Shown: in pieces, positions 1 through 5,877 of the stretch | How the letters are laid out: each line of letters opens with the position of its first letter | Numbering within the stretch: the first letter of the stretch is position 1 | Assembly: GCA_022848825.1 (NCBI GenBank) | Contig: JAJISH010000105.1 | Span: 1-5,877 of the forward strand | Length of the DNA: 5,877 bases | Source of the DNA: Thermoplasmatota archaeon | GTDB taxonomy: Archaea > Thermoplasmatota > Thermoplasmata > RBG-16-68-12 > JAGMCJ01 | Reading direction: 5' to 3' | Notes under the pieces: model-generated | Told to the model about the DNA's origin: nothing | Database searches by the model: none | What the model saw: only the letters and a program-made list of their open reading frames with translations | Translations under genes and position numbers: made by a program

Positions 1-2598
1 GCGTGGATTCTTGACGAGTTCGTCGACGCGAACATCGACTATTCGATCGGCCTCGACCTGACCGACTACATCAACCCAGGTGCAGGAGCTAGCGACCACG
101 CCTCCTTCTGGGCGCAGGGCTATCCTGCCATGATGGCCATCGAGTCCGTCTTCAACACACCGAACTACCATACAACCTCGGACACGATTGACAAGCTGAA
201 CCTGGATCTCGTTCACAAGACGACGCAGGCCGCAGTGGCGGTCCTCGCGAAGATTGCGGGAATCCTCACGCCCGGTGAAGGAGTGATACACCTCAACAGG
301 ACGCACTACTTGCTTTCCGATCAGATTGGGATCTCGCTCTACGATACGGACCTCAACGTGAATCCAGGTGTCCAGGACTTCGTGGACGTCGTCGTCAACA
401 GCACGTCCGAGCCCGCCGGTGAGACCGTCCCCTTGGTGGAGACAGGTCCTGACACGAACGTCTTCGTTGGTGGCATGGACTCGACGCCTGTTCCCGGGAT
501 TCCCGGTGAGCTGACGGTCGCGCATGGAGACACCATAACCGCCACATATGTAGAGGCGTCGCCAGCGGGTCTCAGGCAGGCGTACGCGACTGCCGATGGT
601 CTTCCACCCGTCATCAGGAACGTTGCGGCGATGCCGGATGTAACTTCAGCCATCATAACTTGGGACACCGATGAAGTGGCGGATAGCGATGTGTCATACG
701 GCCTGACGCCTGCCCTGGGGAGTGGCGAATCGGACTCCGCATTCGAGAAGCATCACAGCATCCTGTTGGAGGGCTTGACACCTGACACAAGGTACTACTT
801 CGAAGTCGCATCTACTGACATAGCTGGGAACCGGGCGGTGGATGACAATTCCGGGGCGAAATACTCCTTCCTCACTCTGCCTGGATACACGACGATACCC
901 GGATATGGTTATGTGGGCTGGGTGAGGGATGATGAGCCTACGGGAAACCACTTCGACGATCCTGAGATTCTAGTGGGGCATAGCAACAGGCGCCCACCGT
1001 CAATGGATGTCGATTACATCGGGGCCGCGCAGTTCCCCACGGATCCGCTCCCAATGGGGGCGATCATCACCAAGGCCACCGTGCAGTTCTACGGGAACCG
1101 ATGGATATACACCGATGTCTTCGGCCAGTGGAGCCTTCGGCTCCTGAACGCCTCTATCGATACCGGCTGGACAACCCACGCCTTCCCCGACATTGAAGGT
1201 GCATCAGAGGATGCAGTCATATTCCCGATACTCAGCAACCCGGACATGGCGGAAATGCAGTGGAACACATTCGAGTTCCTGCCTGGCCAGTTCGCCCTAT
1301 TGGAGTCTCACCTCTCGAATGGGCAGATCTCGTTCAGGATAGAGGGTCCAAGGTCTCCGGCCATAACCGATGGCCTGATATTCGCGTGGAGGTCGGGCTA
1401 TGAGGGAACAAGCTTCGCCACGCCCTACGCTCCCAAGCTGATTGTGAAGTACTCCATGACTGGTGACTCTGTTGGCCCCGTCGTGACCAGTATCGGTGTG
1501 AGTCCGAGTCCCACAGAGGGGGCGACTTTCGCGGATCTGACCGCAACGGTCTCGGACGAGACGACAGGCATGAGCAGCGTGCATGCCGTGGAATACTACG
1601 TTGACATTGATCCCGGTATCGGAAAGGGAACACCGATGGCCGCTGTGGACGGCTCCCTCGACTCCGTGATTGAAGATGCGGACTACCTGGTCGATGCCAA
1701 CGGTCTGAGCGAAGGAATGCATACACTGTACGTCAGGGGCATGGACTCGGCGGGGAACTGGGGCTCTCCAGCGAACGTGGTGCTGGAAGTGACACACGGC
1801 GATACGGCTCCACCTCTGCCTGCTTCCGATGTGACTGGCAGCCTTGAGGGAGGGTCACTTCAGGATGTGGGTGTTTCCTGGACACTGTCTCCGGACGATG
1901 CCTGGGACGTCGCGAACTACGCACTGTACAGGGGAACCGCCTACGACAAGAACGGCCTGGGATACGAGTTCCTAACCGACCTCCCACCGGGCACGAGCGG
2001 ACACATGGACGCAGGCGCCGGATACGGCGACCCTTCCGATTACTTCTACTTCATCTGCGCGAATGACAGCGCAGGGAACTGTGGGGCGAGTGAGAGCCAA
2101 GGCGGCAAGATGGTGATGAGCTTGAGCCCGGGCGAGCAGCTGATCTCCGTTCCGCTGTACCAGACGGACGCCGAGTTCTGGAAGGATATGGCCACCGCCT
2201 CGTACAGCTCCATCAGGGCGTACGACCCGACCTTTGCGGGACCAGGCTGGAGGGCCTTTGCCGCCTTCAGGAACGTGAACACCATGTCGACCACCGATTA
2301 CACCATTGGCATGTGGGTCGACATCACCTCGAACTCGGATCTGACCTTCGCGGGGGCCGTCCTCCCTCAGTTCACGATTCAACTGACCACAGGATGGAAT
2401 CTGGTAGGCTACCCGTCCCCAGTGCCGAGGCTCGTGAGCGATGCTCTGGCGGGAGTTCCGTACATCTCCATCGAGGGATACGATGCGGGGGCGCCGCCAT
2501 ACTACCTGAGGGAATACGCTTCGAACGAGTTCCTGGAACCAGGCAGAGGATACTGGATAGAGGTTCCCTCGGACACGCCGTGGACAATGGAGAACTAG
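1..2598 (+). CDS. Secreted M28-family metallopeptidase, C-terminal part, with multidomain beta-rich tail (5' truncated)
   Basis: The frame is open from base 1 (865 codons to TAG at 2596), so the gene starts upstream and the first in-window ATG (130) is not its start. Codons 1-90 are the end of an M28 zinc aminopeptidase domain. SDHASF (codons 31-36), followed by GYPAM and YHTTSDT (56-62), matches the family's C-terminal pattern, and His33 corresponds to the last zinc ligand in the SDH motif. The other metal ligands and the catalytic Glu lie outside the window. After it come a beta-domain of the 'LSD..gIsLyDtDLN.nP' type (~94-184), an FN3 domain (~201-293), a DNRLRE/CBM96-like beta-sandwich (~301-484), an Ig-like domain (~491-598), a second FN3 (~606-698) with two close cysteines, and a duplicated 'GWNLVGYP...GYWIEV' module (~705-865). 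No C-terminal membrane anchor or PGF-type sorting signal is visible, so release or non-covalent surface attachment is inferred. Peptidase assignment is confident; tail domain names are less certain. Confidence 0.85.
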   Translation, partial: AWILDEFVDANIDYSIGLDLTDYINPGAGASDHASFWAQGYPAMMAIESVFNTPNYHTTSDTIDKLNLDLVHKTTQAAVAVLAKIAGILTPGEGVIHLNRTHYLLSDQIGISLYDTDLNVNPGVQDFVDVVVNSTSEPAGETVPLVETGPDTNVFVGGMDSTPVPGIPGELTVAHGDTITATYVEASPAGLRQAYATADGLPPVIRNVAAMPDVTSAIITWDTDEVADSDVSYGLTPALGSGESDSAFEKHHSILLEGLTPDTRYYFEVASTDIAGNRAVDDNSGAKYSFLTLPGYTTIPGYGYVGWVRDDEPTGNHFDDPEILVGHSNRRPPSMDVDYIGAAQFPTDPLPMGAIITKATVQFYGNRWIYTDVFGQWSLRLLNASIDTGWTTHAFPDIEGASEDAVIFPILSNPDMAEMQWNTFEFLPGQFALLESHLSNGQISFRIEGPRSPAITDGLIFAWRSGYEGTSFATPYAPKLIVKYSMTGDSVGPVVTSIGVSPSPTEGATFADLTATVSDETTGMSSVHAVEYYVDIDPGIGKGTPMAAVDGSLDSVIEDADYLVDANGLSEGMHTLYVRGMDSAGNWGSPANVVLEVTHGDTAPPLPASDVTGSLEGGSLQDVGVSWTLSPDDAWDVANYALYRGTAYDKNGLGYEFLTDLPPGTSGHMDAGAGYGDPSDYFYFICANDSAGNCGASESQGGKMVMSLSPGEQLISVPLYQTDAEFWKDMATASYSSIRAYDPTFAGPGWRAFAAFRNVNTMSTTDYTIGMWVDITSNSDLTFAGAVLPQFTIQLTTGWNLVGYPSPVPRLVSDALAGVPYISIEGYDAGAPPYYLREYASNEFLEPGRGYWIEVPSDTPWTMEN
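2122..2589 (+). repeat. Tandem duplicated C-terminal module within the peptidase gene (protein-level repeat)
   Basis: Two copies of a ~70-75 residue module lie end to end, at 2122-2349 and 2383-2589. Aligned landmarks are LSPGEQLISVP versus LTTGWNLVGYP, SSIRAYD versus ISIEGYD, and GMWVDITSNSDLTF versus GYWIEVPSDTPWTM. The second copy keeps the usual W-N-L form of this module, while the first has diverged (E-Q-L). Similar 'GWNL(V/I)..P ... GYW(I/V)' modules are common at the C-termini of large secreted archaeal and deltaproteobacterial proteins. A role in surface attachment or display is my inference. Confidence 0.65.
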
Positions 2599-3878
2599 AC
2601 GACGGCCTCGGCGGGCTCGGGCGCGATCTCCTCGACCTCCGCTGCCGCTCTCTGCAGGGCAGGTGACAGCTCGTCCAGGTAGAGATCGATGAAGGAGTCC
2701 TGTTTCCCTATCCACTCGGCCATCATCACCACGGGCATCATCACCGTGATGAACGGGTAGTAGAGCGTCTCGTCTTCGTATCCGTTTGTCACAACGTCGA
2801 GAGCTCGCGATGCGTACCCGGCGAGCCTGCGGATGTGATCGGAGTAGTCGTCCGTCGTCAGCCTGGGATTGTACCCTGCCAGCGTCTTGAGGCCGGAGAC
2901 CTCCTCCTCCCGCATGGATATCAGCGACAGGTTCGCTATGCCCTCCTTCAGGTCCTGGTATATGTGGACGATGTTGTTGAGGTACACGATGACAACGTCG
3001 TAGTAGAACCACCCCTCCAGAAGCGTGTTGATCTGGCTCATGTCGAGGGCGCTGTCGCAGAACGAGACGTCTATGAGATTGTACCTCGTCCCCCCGCTCA
3101 CGGAGTTCGCCAAGCGGTCGTACCATTCGAGGTCCTCCGCGGGGGAGTAGAAGCGCGAGGCGATCCTCCTGATCTTCACAGTGTCCAGGGAGCCCTCCTT
3201 CTGGAACATCGTCAACGCCTGACCCAGCGTGACCCTCTCGTCCAGGATGTCCATCTGATAGAAGAGCTCGTGGCCGTGCGGCGATTCGACGAACATCTCG
3301 TTGAAGCTCGCCGTTATGTCCGTCACGAGGTCGAACAGGCCCAGTTGCTCCTGCTTCATCATCGATGTCAGCTTGTTCTTGAACGCGTTCATCTCGAAGT
3401 CCGGGTCCGTCATCGAGGACAGAACGTGATGATAGAGGTCCTTCGCCTCGATGTAGGAGTACCTGTGCGTGTCCACGAGGTCGTCCAGGATCCCAGTCTG
3501 GCACTTGTAGAGTATCTTCGCGAGCATGGACCTCCTCAGGTTCTCGGCGGACATGAACCTCTGGTACCTCTGCGAGATCATGGTGGCGCCGGCAGCGAAT
3601 CTGAGCGTCTGCACGTAGTTCCACGTGTCCGCCATGTTGTCCAGTACGGGACCGTTGTTCAGCCCCGGCGGTCTCAGAGCTATGGTCCTTCCTCCGTTCG
3701 ACCCTCTGAGCCTTGTGAGGTTCCGGTGGACCTCGTCGATGTGCCATGAAAGCCTCGACCTGCTGATCCCAAGGTCCACGCCATCCAGGAGACCCTTGGC
3801 ATAACCTCCCAGCTTCGTTACAATGTCCGATAATATGTCGACATCGTTGGAGCTGAGCTCAATAGTTCTCTGTGCCAT
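2595..3878 (-). CDS. Putative class I terpene synthase-like / isoprenoid-fold helical protein (divergent, function unproven)
   Basis: A 427-residue soluble protein, predicted by eye to be almost entirely alpha-helical, with no signal peptide or membrane segments. Two motifs stand out. D132-D133-L-V-D136, inside a helix (C-Q-T-G-I-L before it), has the DDxxD form that binds Mg2+-diphosphate in class I terpenoid enzymes. N301-N-I-V-H-I-Y-Q-D309, followed by L-K-E-G-I-A-N-L, lines up with the NSE motif (N/D)D(L/I)x(S/T)xxxE and its usual downstream G...NL; D is replaced by N, S/T by H and E by D. The 169-residue spacing is somewhat longer than usual. R265, in a Gly-rich break (SGGTRYN) 36 residues before the NSE-like motif, could be the diphosphate-sensing Arg. 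The acidic Ala/Glu/Pro C-terminus looks disordered. Start ATG (3876-3878) has GGGAG 10 nt upstream. I do not recognise a named family; a non-catalytic helical bundle is the alternative. That the gene is real is near certain; its function is tentative. Confidence 0.6.
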   Translation of the reverse strand: MAQRTIELSSNDVDILSDIVTKLGGYAKGLLDGVDLGISRSRLSWHIDEVHRNLTRLRGSNGGRTIALRPPGLNNGPVLDNMADTWNYVQTLRFAAGATMISQRYQRFMSAENLRRSMLAKILYKCQTGILDDLVDTHRYSYIEAKDLYHHVLSSMTDPDFEMNAFKNKLTSMMKQEQLGLFDLVTDITASFNEMFVESPHGHELFYQMDILDERVTLGQALTMFQKEGSLDTVKIRRIASRFYSPAEDLEWYDRLANSVSGGTRYNLIDVSFCDSALDMSQINTLLEGWFYYDVVIVYLNNIVHIYQDLKEGIANLSLISMREEEVSGLKTLAGYNPRLTTDDYSDHIRRLAGYASRALDVVTNGYEDETLYYPFITVMMPVVMMAEWIGKQDSFIDLYLDELSPALQRAAAEVEEIAPEPAEAVV

Positions 3879-3888
3879 AAATCGGAAT

Positions 3889-3893
3889 CTCCC
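3889..3893 (-). promoter_or_regulatory. Shine-Dalgarno-like site for the terpenoid-fold-like gene
   Basis: Read on the minus strand this is GGGAG, with a 10-nt spacer before the ATG at 3878-3876. It is complementary to the CCTCC core of the archaeal 16S rRNA 3' end and supports this start codon. Confidence 0.45.
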
Positions 3894-3919
3894 AGGACTT
3901 CCTCGAAGTGGGGAATTCG

Positions 3920-3972
3920 AATAGAGACGGATTAATATTCTCGGACGGAAATCAAAACTGATTATCTCTATT
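3920..3972. repeat. 8-bp inverted repeat flanking the TATA-like box
   Basis: AATAGAGA (3920-3927) and its exact reverse complement TCTCTATT (3965-3972) are separated by 37 bp that contain the TATA-like box. An 8-bp palindrome, ATTCGAAT (3915-3922), overlaps the left arm. The position fits operator half-sites for a regulator of one or both divergent genes. Chance occurrence in an AT-rich gap cannot be excluded. Confidence 0.3.
3931..3940. promoter_or_regulatory. TATA-like box in divergent intergenic region, possibly used in both directions
   Basis: ATTAATATTC is the most AT-rich stretch in the 140-bp divergent gap and resembles an archaeal TATA box. With the usual ~26 bp from TATA centre to transcription start, rightward transcription would start near 3962 (leader ~57 nt to ATG 4019) and leftward transcription near 3909 (leader ~30 nt to the ATG at 3878, long enough to include the GGGAG site). 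Because the core AATATT is palindromic, either orientation reads as TATA-like. No clear BRE is seen. Confidence 0.35.
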
Positions 3973-4018
3973 GAGAGTGAGATCGCTCCCTCTGTCCAAG
4001 ACTACCTGGATTATCATT

Positions 4019-5413
4019 ATGGATAACGGAAACGACATGCTTTTTATGATGCGAAATGCGTGGAAAGACGACCAGATAGCACTAGATGGAGGTCTTCGAA
4101 TACTCCAGTATGTCACTGTCTTCGCGGCCCTGACGATGTCGGTCATCATAGTTATCGCTCTGCTCAGGCAGAAGACTATGAAAGGATTTCACAAGTCCCT
4201 TCTCTTGCTCTCGATTCTCTTCCTCGTGGGCGCCATCTCCGCTCATCTCTTCATCTTCACGTCGATCGCCCAGTCGGATTCCGGCAACCTTCTGACCGTG
4301 GGCAAGAAGGTCCAGGCGACCTTCGACCTGCTCATGGGCATAACGGCCGGTGCGTTCGCCGTTGTAATCGCCAACCCCGAGCTGAAGGGCGGGCGGGACC
4401 TCTTCTGGAATCTCCGCAAGGAGTTCCCGAGCGCGTACATATTCTACCTCGTGGTCATGGTCGCGGCCATCATCTCGACGGCGATCGCGCCCGTCGATGT
4501 CCTGCACGAGGCCGGGGGCACGTTCACCTTCGTGTTCCCTCTCTGGTTCATAGGTATGTTGTTCCTCGCTGCCGTTGCCACGCTGATATTCATCCCGTAC
4601 AAGCTCTCAAGCTATCTGGTCAAGACAAGAGTGCCGAGGTCCGTGGCACTCAACACGTACCTCATCGCCATCGGCATCGTCTCCTACACGCTGTCGGAAC
4701 TCCTGTTCGAAGTGCTCCTGCCCAGCCAGGCCATCGACCTCAGGGGCATCGGGTTCTTGTTCGGCATCCTGATGCTCGGTCTGGTCGCCTACGCTGTCAG
4801 GGGTCCAGGCTATCTGCAGGAGCTCCTCGTACCGATCACGGAGGCGGACCTGGGCACCGAGCGGAGGTTCGAACTCCACGACGGGCTGAGCTACCTTGTC
4901 GTCGACGATTCCCCGAGCCTGAGCTTCGACGTCTTCAAGGACCTGGTCACTCACGGGTACCAGGGCCTCTGCATCACCCGACTCCCGCCCCAGAGGGTGA
5001 GGGCGGAATACGGCCTGGAGAAGACACCCGTTCTCTGGCTCAGCAGGGTTTCCACGGGGAAGGACACGATAAGGCCCTGGCCGCTGGAAGGCATATCGAT
5101 CGCGGTCGAGCACTTCGTCGCCGAGGGCGAGAAGACCGTCGTGCTCCTCGATGGCCTGGAGTACATAATCTCCCACAACGACTTCCAATCGTCTCTGACG
5201 CTCCTTCACGACCTCAACGAGAGGATGGCCATGGAGGAATCCATCCTGATAGTGCCCTTGGACCCGAACGCTCTGGACGAAAAGGAGTTCGCCCTCATCA
5301 AGAGGGACCTTGTCGAGCTGGGGCATCCAACGCTGAGGGACGCGGTGGCGGAGGCCCCCTCCGGGAACGAGAACCTCGTCAATGGGACGGTGAGGGAGAA
5401 GGCTAAGACTTGA
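4019..5413 (+). CDS. Seven-transmembrane protein with C-terminal DUF835 domain
   Basis: 464 residues from ATG 4019. Hydrophobic segments at roughly 29-49, 59-80, 101-119, 139-157, 170-194, 208-233 and 242-261 give seven membrane helices, with the soluble C-terminal part inferred to be cytoplasmic. Residues ~290-435 are a DUF835 domain, recognised from YLVVDDSPS, 'VVLLDGLEYIISHNDF' (374-389), the LLHDLN helix, and IVPLDPNALDEKEFALI near the end. DUF835 is an archaeal domain of unknown biochemical role, often attached to membrane or signalling modules. The layout resembles 7TM receptors that carry a cytoplasmic output domain, but no kinase, cyclase or phosphoacceptor motif is present. Start choice: ATG 4019 has a weak GGA 8 nt upstream; ATG 4037 (GGA, 6-nt spacer) is nearly as good. 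Extension to TTG 3971 would add 16 residues of no evident character, so I did not use it. The next gene begins ~21 nt after the stop, suggesting an operon. Confidence 0.85.
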   Translation: MDNGNDMLFMMRNAWKDDQIALDGGLRILQYVTVFAALTMSVIIVIALLRQKTMKGFHKSLLLLSILFLVGAISAHLFIFTSIAQSDSGNLLTVGKKVQATFDLLMGITAGAFAVVIANPELKGGRDLFWNLRKEFPSAYIFYLVVMVAAIISTAIAPVDVLHEAGGTFTFVFPLWFIGMLFLAAVATLIFIPYKLSSYLVKTRVPRSVALNTYLIAIGIVSYTLSELLFEVLLPSQAIDLRGIGFLFGILMLGLVAYAVRGPGYLQELLVPITEADLGTERRFELHDGLSYLVVDDSPSLSFDVFKDLVTHGYQGLCITRLPPQRVRAEYGLEKTPVLWLSRVSTGKDTIRPWPLEGISIAVEHFVAEGEKTVVLLDGLEYIISHNDFQSSLTLLHDLNERMAMEESILIVPLDPNALDEKEFALIKRDLVELGHPTLRDAVAEAPSGNENLVNGTVREKAKT

Positions 5414-5421
5414 GCTGATCC

Positions 5422-5425
5422 GGAG
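5422..5425 (+). promoter_or_regulatory. Shine-Dalgarno-like site pointing to a start at 5435
   Basis: GGAG lies 9 nt before codon ATC at 5435, the spacing expected for a start codon there. It is 21 nt or more from the nearest canonical in-frame start candidates (TTG 5447, GTG 5450, ATG 5468). It therefore decides between competing starts for the downstream gene. Confidence 0.4.
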
Positions 5426-5434
5426 CGTGGTTCC

Positions 5435-5877
5435 ATCAAGGCGTGTTTGGTGTTTGCATTGACGGCGATGACCCTCCTTTCAGTCTCATCTGGACTGGCG
5501 GAGGGACAGGTCCTAATGCCGAGCTACGAGGAAGGCAATAGCTGGGTCTACTCGGCGAACATGACCTATTCTCCGGGGTTCGTCCTGGCCGGAACGCTCG
5601 AAATGGCGATTACGGACACCGAGAGGGTATACGTCGACTCCACGCCGTACCACACAATTCGGAACGAGATCATCGGCAACGGGTCGTTCATCGGCGTCTT
5701 CGAGGGCCATAACGTTTCTGGCAACTGGACGATGGTCGGGCTGGAGAACTGGGACACCGTGAGCCTCGAGATAGTCAGGTCCCAGACCACTCTCGTCTTC
5801 CGCGGTCTCATGGATGTGGGGGTTCCTCTCAACTTCTATCTCAGCATACAGAACACGACTCTCAGCGACGTCGTGCT
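5435..5877 (+). CDS. Secreted/surface protein of unknown function, N-terminal part (3' truncated at window end)
   Basis: The frame is open from just after the upstream gene's TGA (5411) to the window end. From 5435 it reads (I/M)-K-A-C-L-V-F-A-L-T-A-M-T-L-L-S-V-S-S-G-L-A, a signal peptide with a positive N-terminus, hydrophobic core and likely cleavage after Ala22. The mature part begins EGQVLMPSYEEGNSWVYS and continues as a beta-rich, Trp/Tyr/Asn-containing domain. It has five N-x-S/T sequons (NMT, NGS, NVS, NWT, NTT), suggesting N-glycosylation on the outside of the cell. The opening 'EEGNSWVYS' resembles exported Thermoplasmata proteins with an 'F..GD.W.Y' start, but I cannot name the family. 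Codon 5435 is ATC, so the exact start is uncertain; canonical alternatives are TTG 5447, GTG 5450 and ATG 5468, all of which lose the Lys of the signal peptide. Probably co-transcribed with the 7TM-DUF835 gene. Confidence 0.7.
   Translation, partial: MKACLVFALTAMTLLSVSSGLAEGQVLMPSYEEGNSWVYSANMTYSPGFVLAGTLEMAITDTERVYVDSTPYHTIRNEIIGNGSFIGVFEGHNVSGNWTMVGLENWDTVSLEIVRSQTTLVFRGLMDVGVPLNFYLSIQNTTLSDVV

Noticed and set aside
2595..2700. Search for a terminator hairpin between the convergent genes
   Set aside because: The genes overlap by four bases. No T-run with a hairpin is visible around the junction.
1972..3747. 591-codon minus-strand open frame running across the end of the peptidase gene and most of the 427-aa gene
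   Set aside because: Its product is Arg/Gly/Pro/His-rich and low in hydrophobic structure. It overlaps two genes with recognisable protein features and is explained by high-GC codon bias producing few stops in shadow frames.
2835..3749. 304-codon plus-strand open frame opposite the 427-aa gene
   Set aside because: Val/Arg/Glu/His-rich composition with no motif or fold signal. The opposite strand encodes a coherent helical protein with its own start and Shine-Dalgarno-like site.
3971..4018. Upstream TTG (3971) or GTG (3977) start for the 7TM-DUF835 gene
   Set aside because: No Shine-Dalgarno-like site, and the 16 added residues look like translated leader. A nearly leaderless transcript from the TATA-like box would put the start near 3962, so this is not fully excluded.
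4060..5406. 448-codon plus-strand open frame overlapping the 7TM-DUF835 gene in another frame
   Set aside because: Arg/Pro/His-rich translation typical of a +1 shadow. The overlapped frame has seven clean membrane helices and a recognised DUF835 domain.
5411..5434. Readthrough of the TGA joining the DUF835 protein to the downstream exported protein (both are in the same frame)
   Set aside because: The downstream segment begins with a signal peptide and has its own GGAG site, so a fusion would place an export signal after a cytoplasmic domain. No recoding signal is evident, and a shared frame has a 1 in 3 chance.

Overview
The window looks like a chromosomal piece of an archaeon, most likely from the Thermoplasmata / 'Ca. 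Thermoplasmatota' side of the Euryarchaeota. The reasons are: a DUF835 protein (a family I associate with Thermococcales and Thermoplasmata), heavy use of AGG for arginine and ATA for isoleucine, an AT-rich TATA-like box in the only real intergenic gap, and large secreted proteins built from FN3/Ig-like modules and 'GWNL..YP' modules. GC content is high (mid to upper 50s percent by eye). The lineage is an inference; there is no rRNA or other marker gene here.

Layout: (1) 1-2598, + strand: the 3' part of a large secreted M28-family metallopeptidase. Only the end of the catalytic domain is present; it is followed by about 775 residues of beta-rich accessory domains. (2) 2595-3878, - strand: a 427-residue, apparently all-helical protein with an Asp-rich DDLVD motif and a second motif resembling the NSE/DTE metal-binding motif of class I terpene synthases. 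It is my best candidate for something undescribed. (3) 3879-4018: a divergent intergenic region of 140 bp with a TATA-like box, an 8-bp inverted repeat and a small palindrome. (4) 4019-5413, + strand: a seven-transmembrane protein with a C-terminal cytoplasmic DUF835 domain, receptor-like in layout. (5) 5435-5877, + strand: the 5' part of a secreted or surface protein with a signal peptide and five N-glycosylation sequons, cut by the window end. Its natural start position carries ATC instead of ATG.

Genes 1 and 2 converge, and their stop codons share the palindrome CTAG, so there is no intergenic terminator. Genes 2 and 3 diverge from one promoter region and could be co-regulated. Genes 3 and 4 are 21 nt apart on the same strand and are probably co-transcribed. 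The common theme is the cell envelope: an extracellular peptidase, a membrane sensor-like protein, an exported glycoprotein, and a possible isoprenoid enzyme. No direct functional link is shown. I saw no RNA genes, mobile elements, CRISPR arrays or origins.
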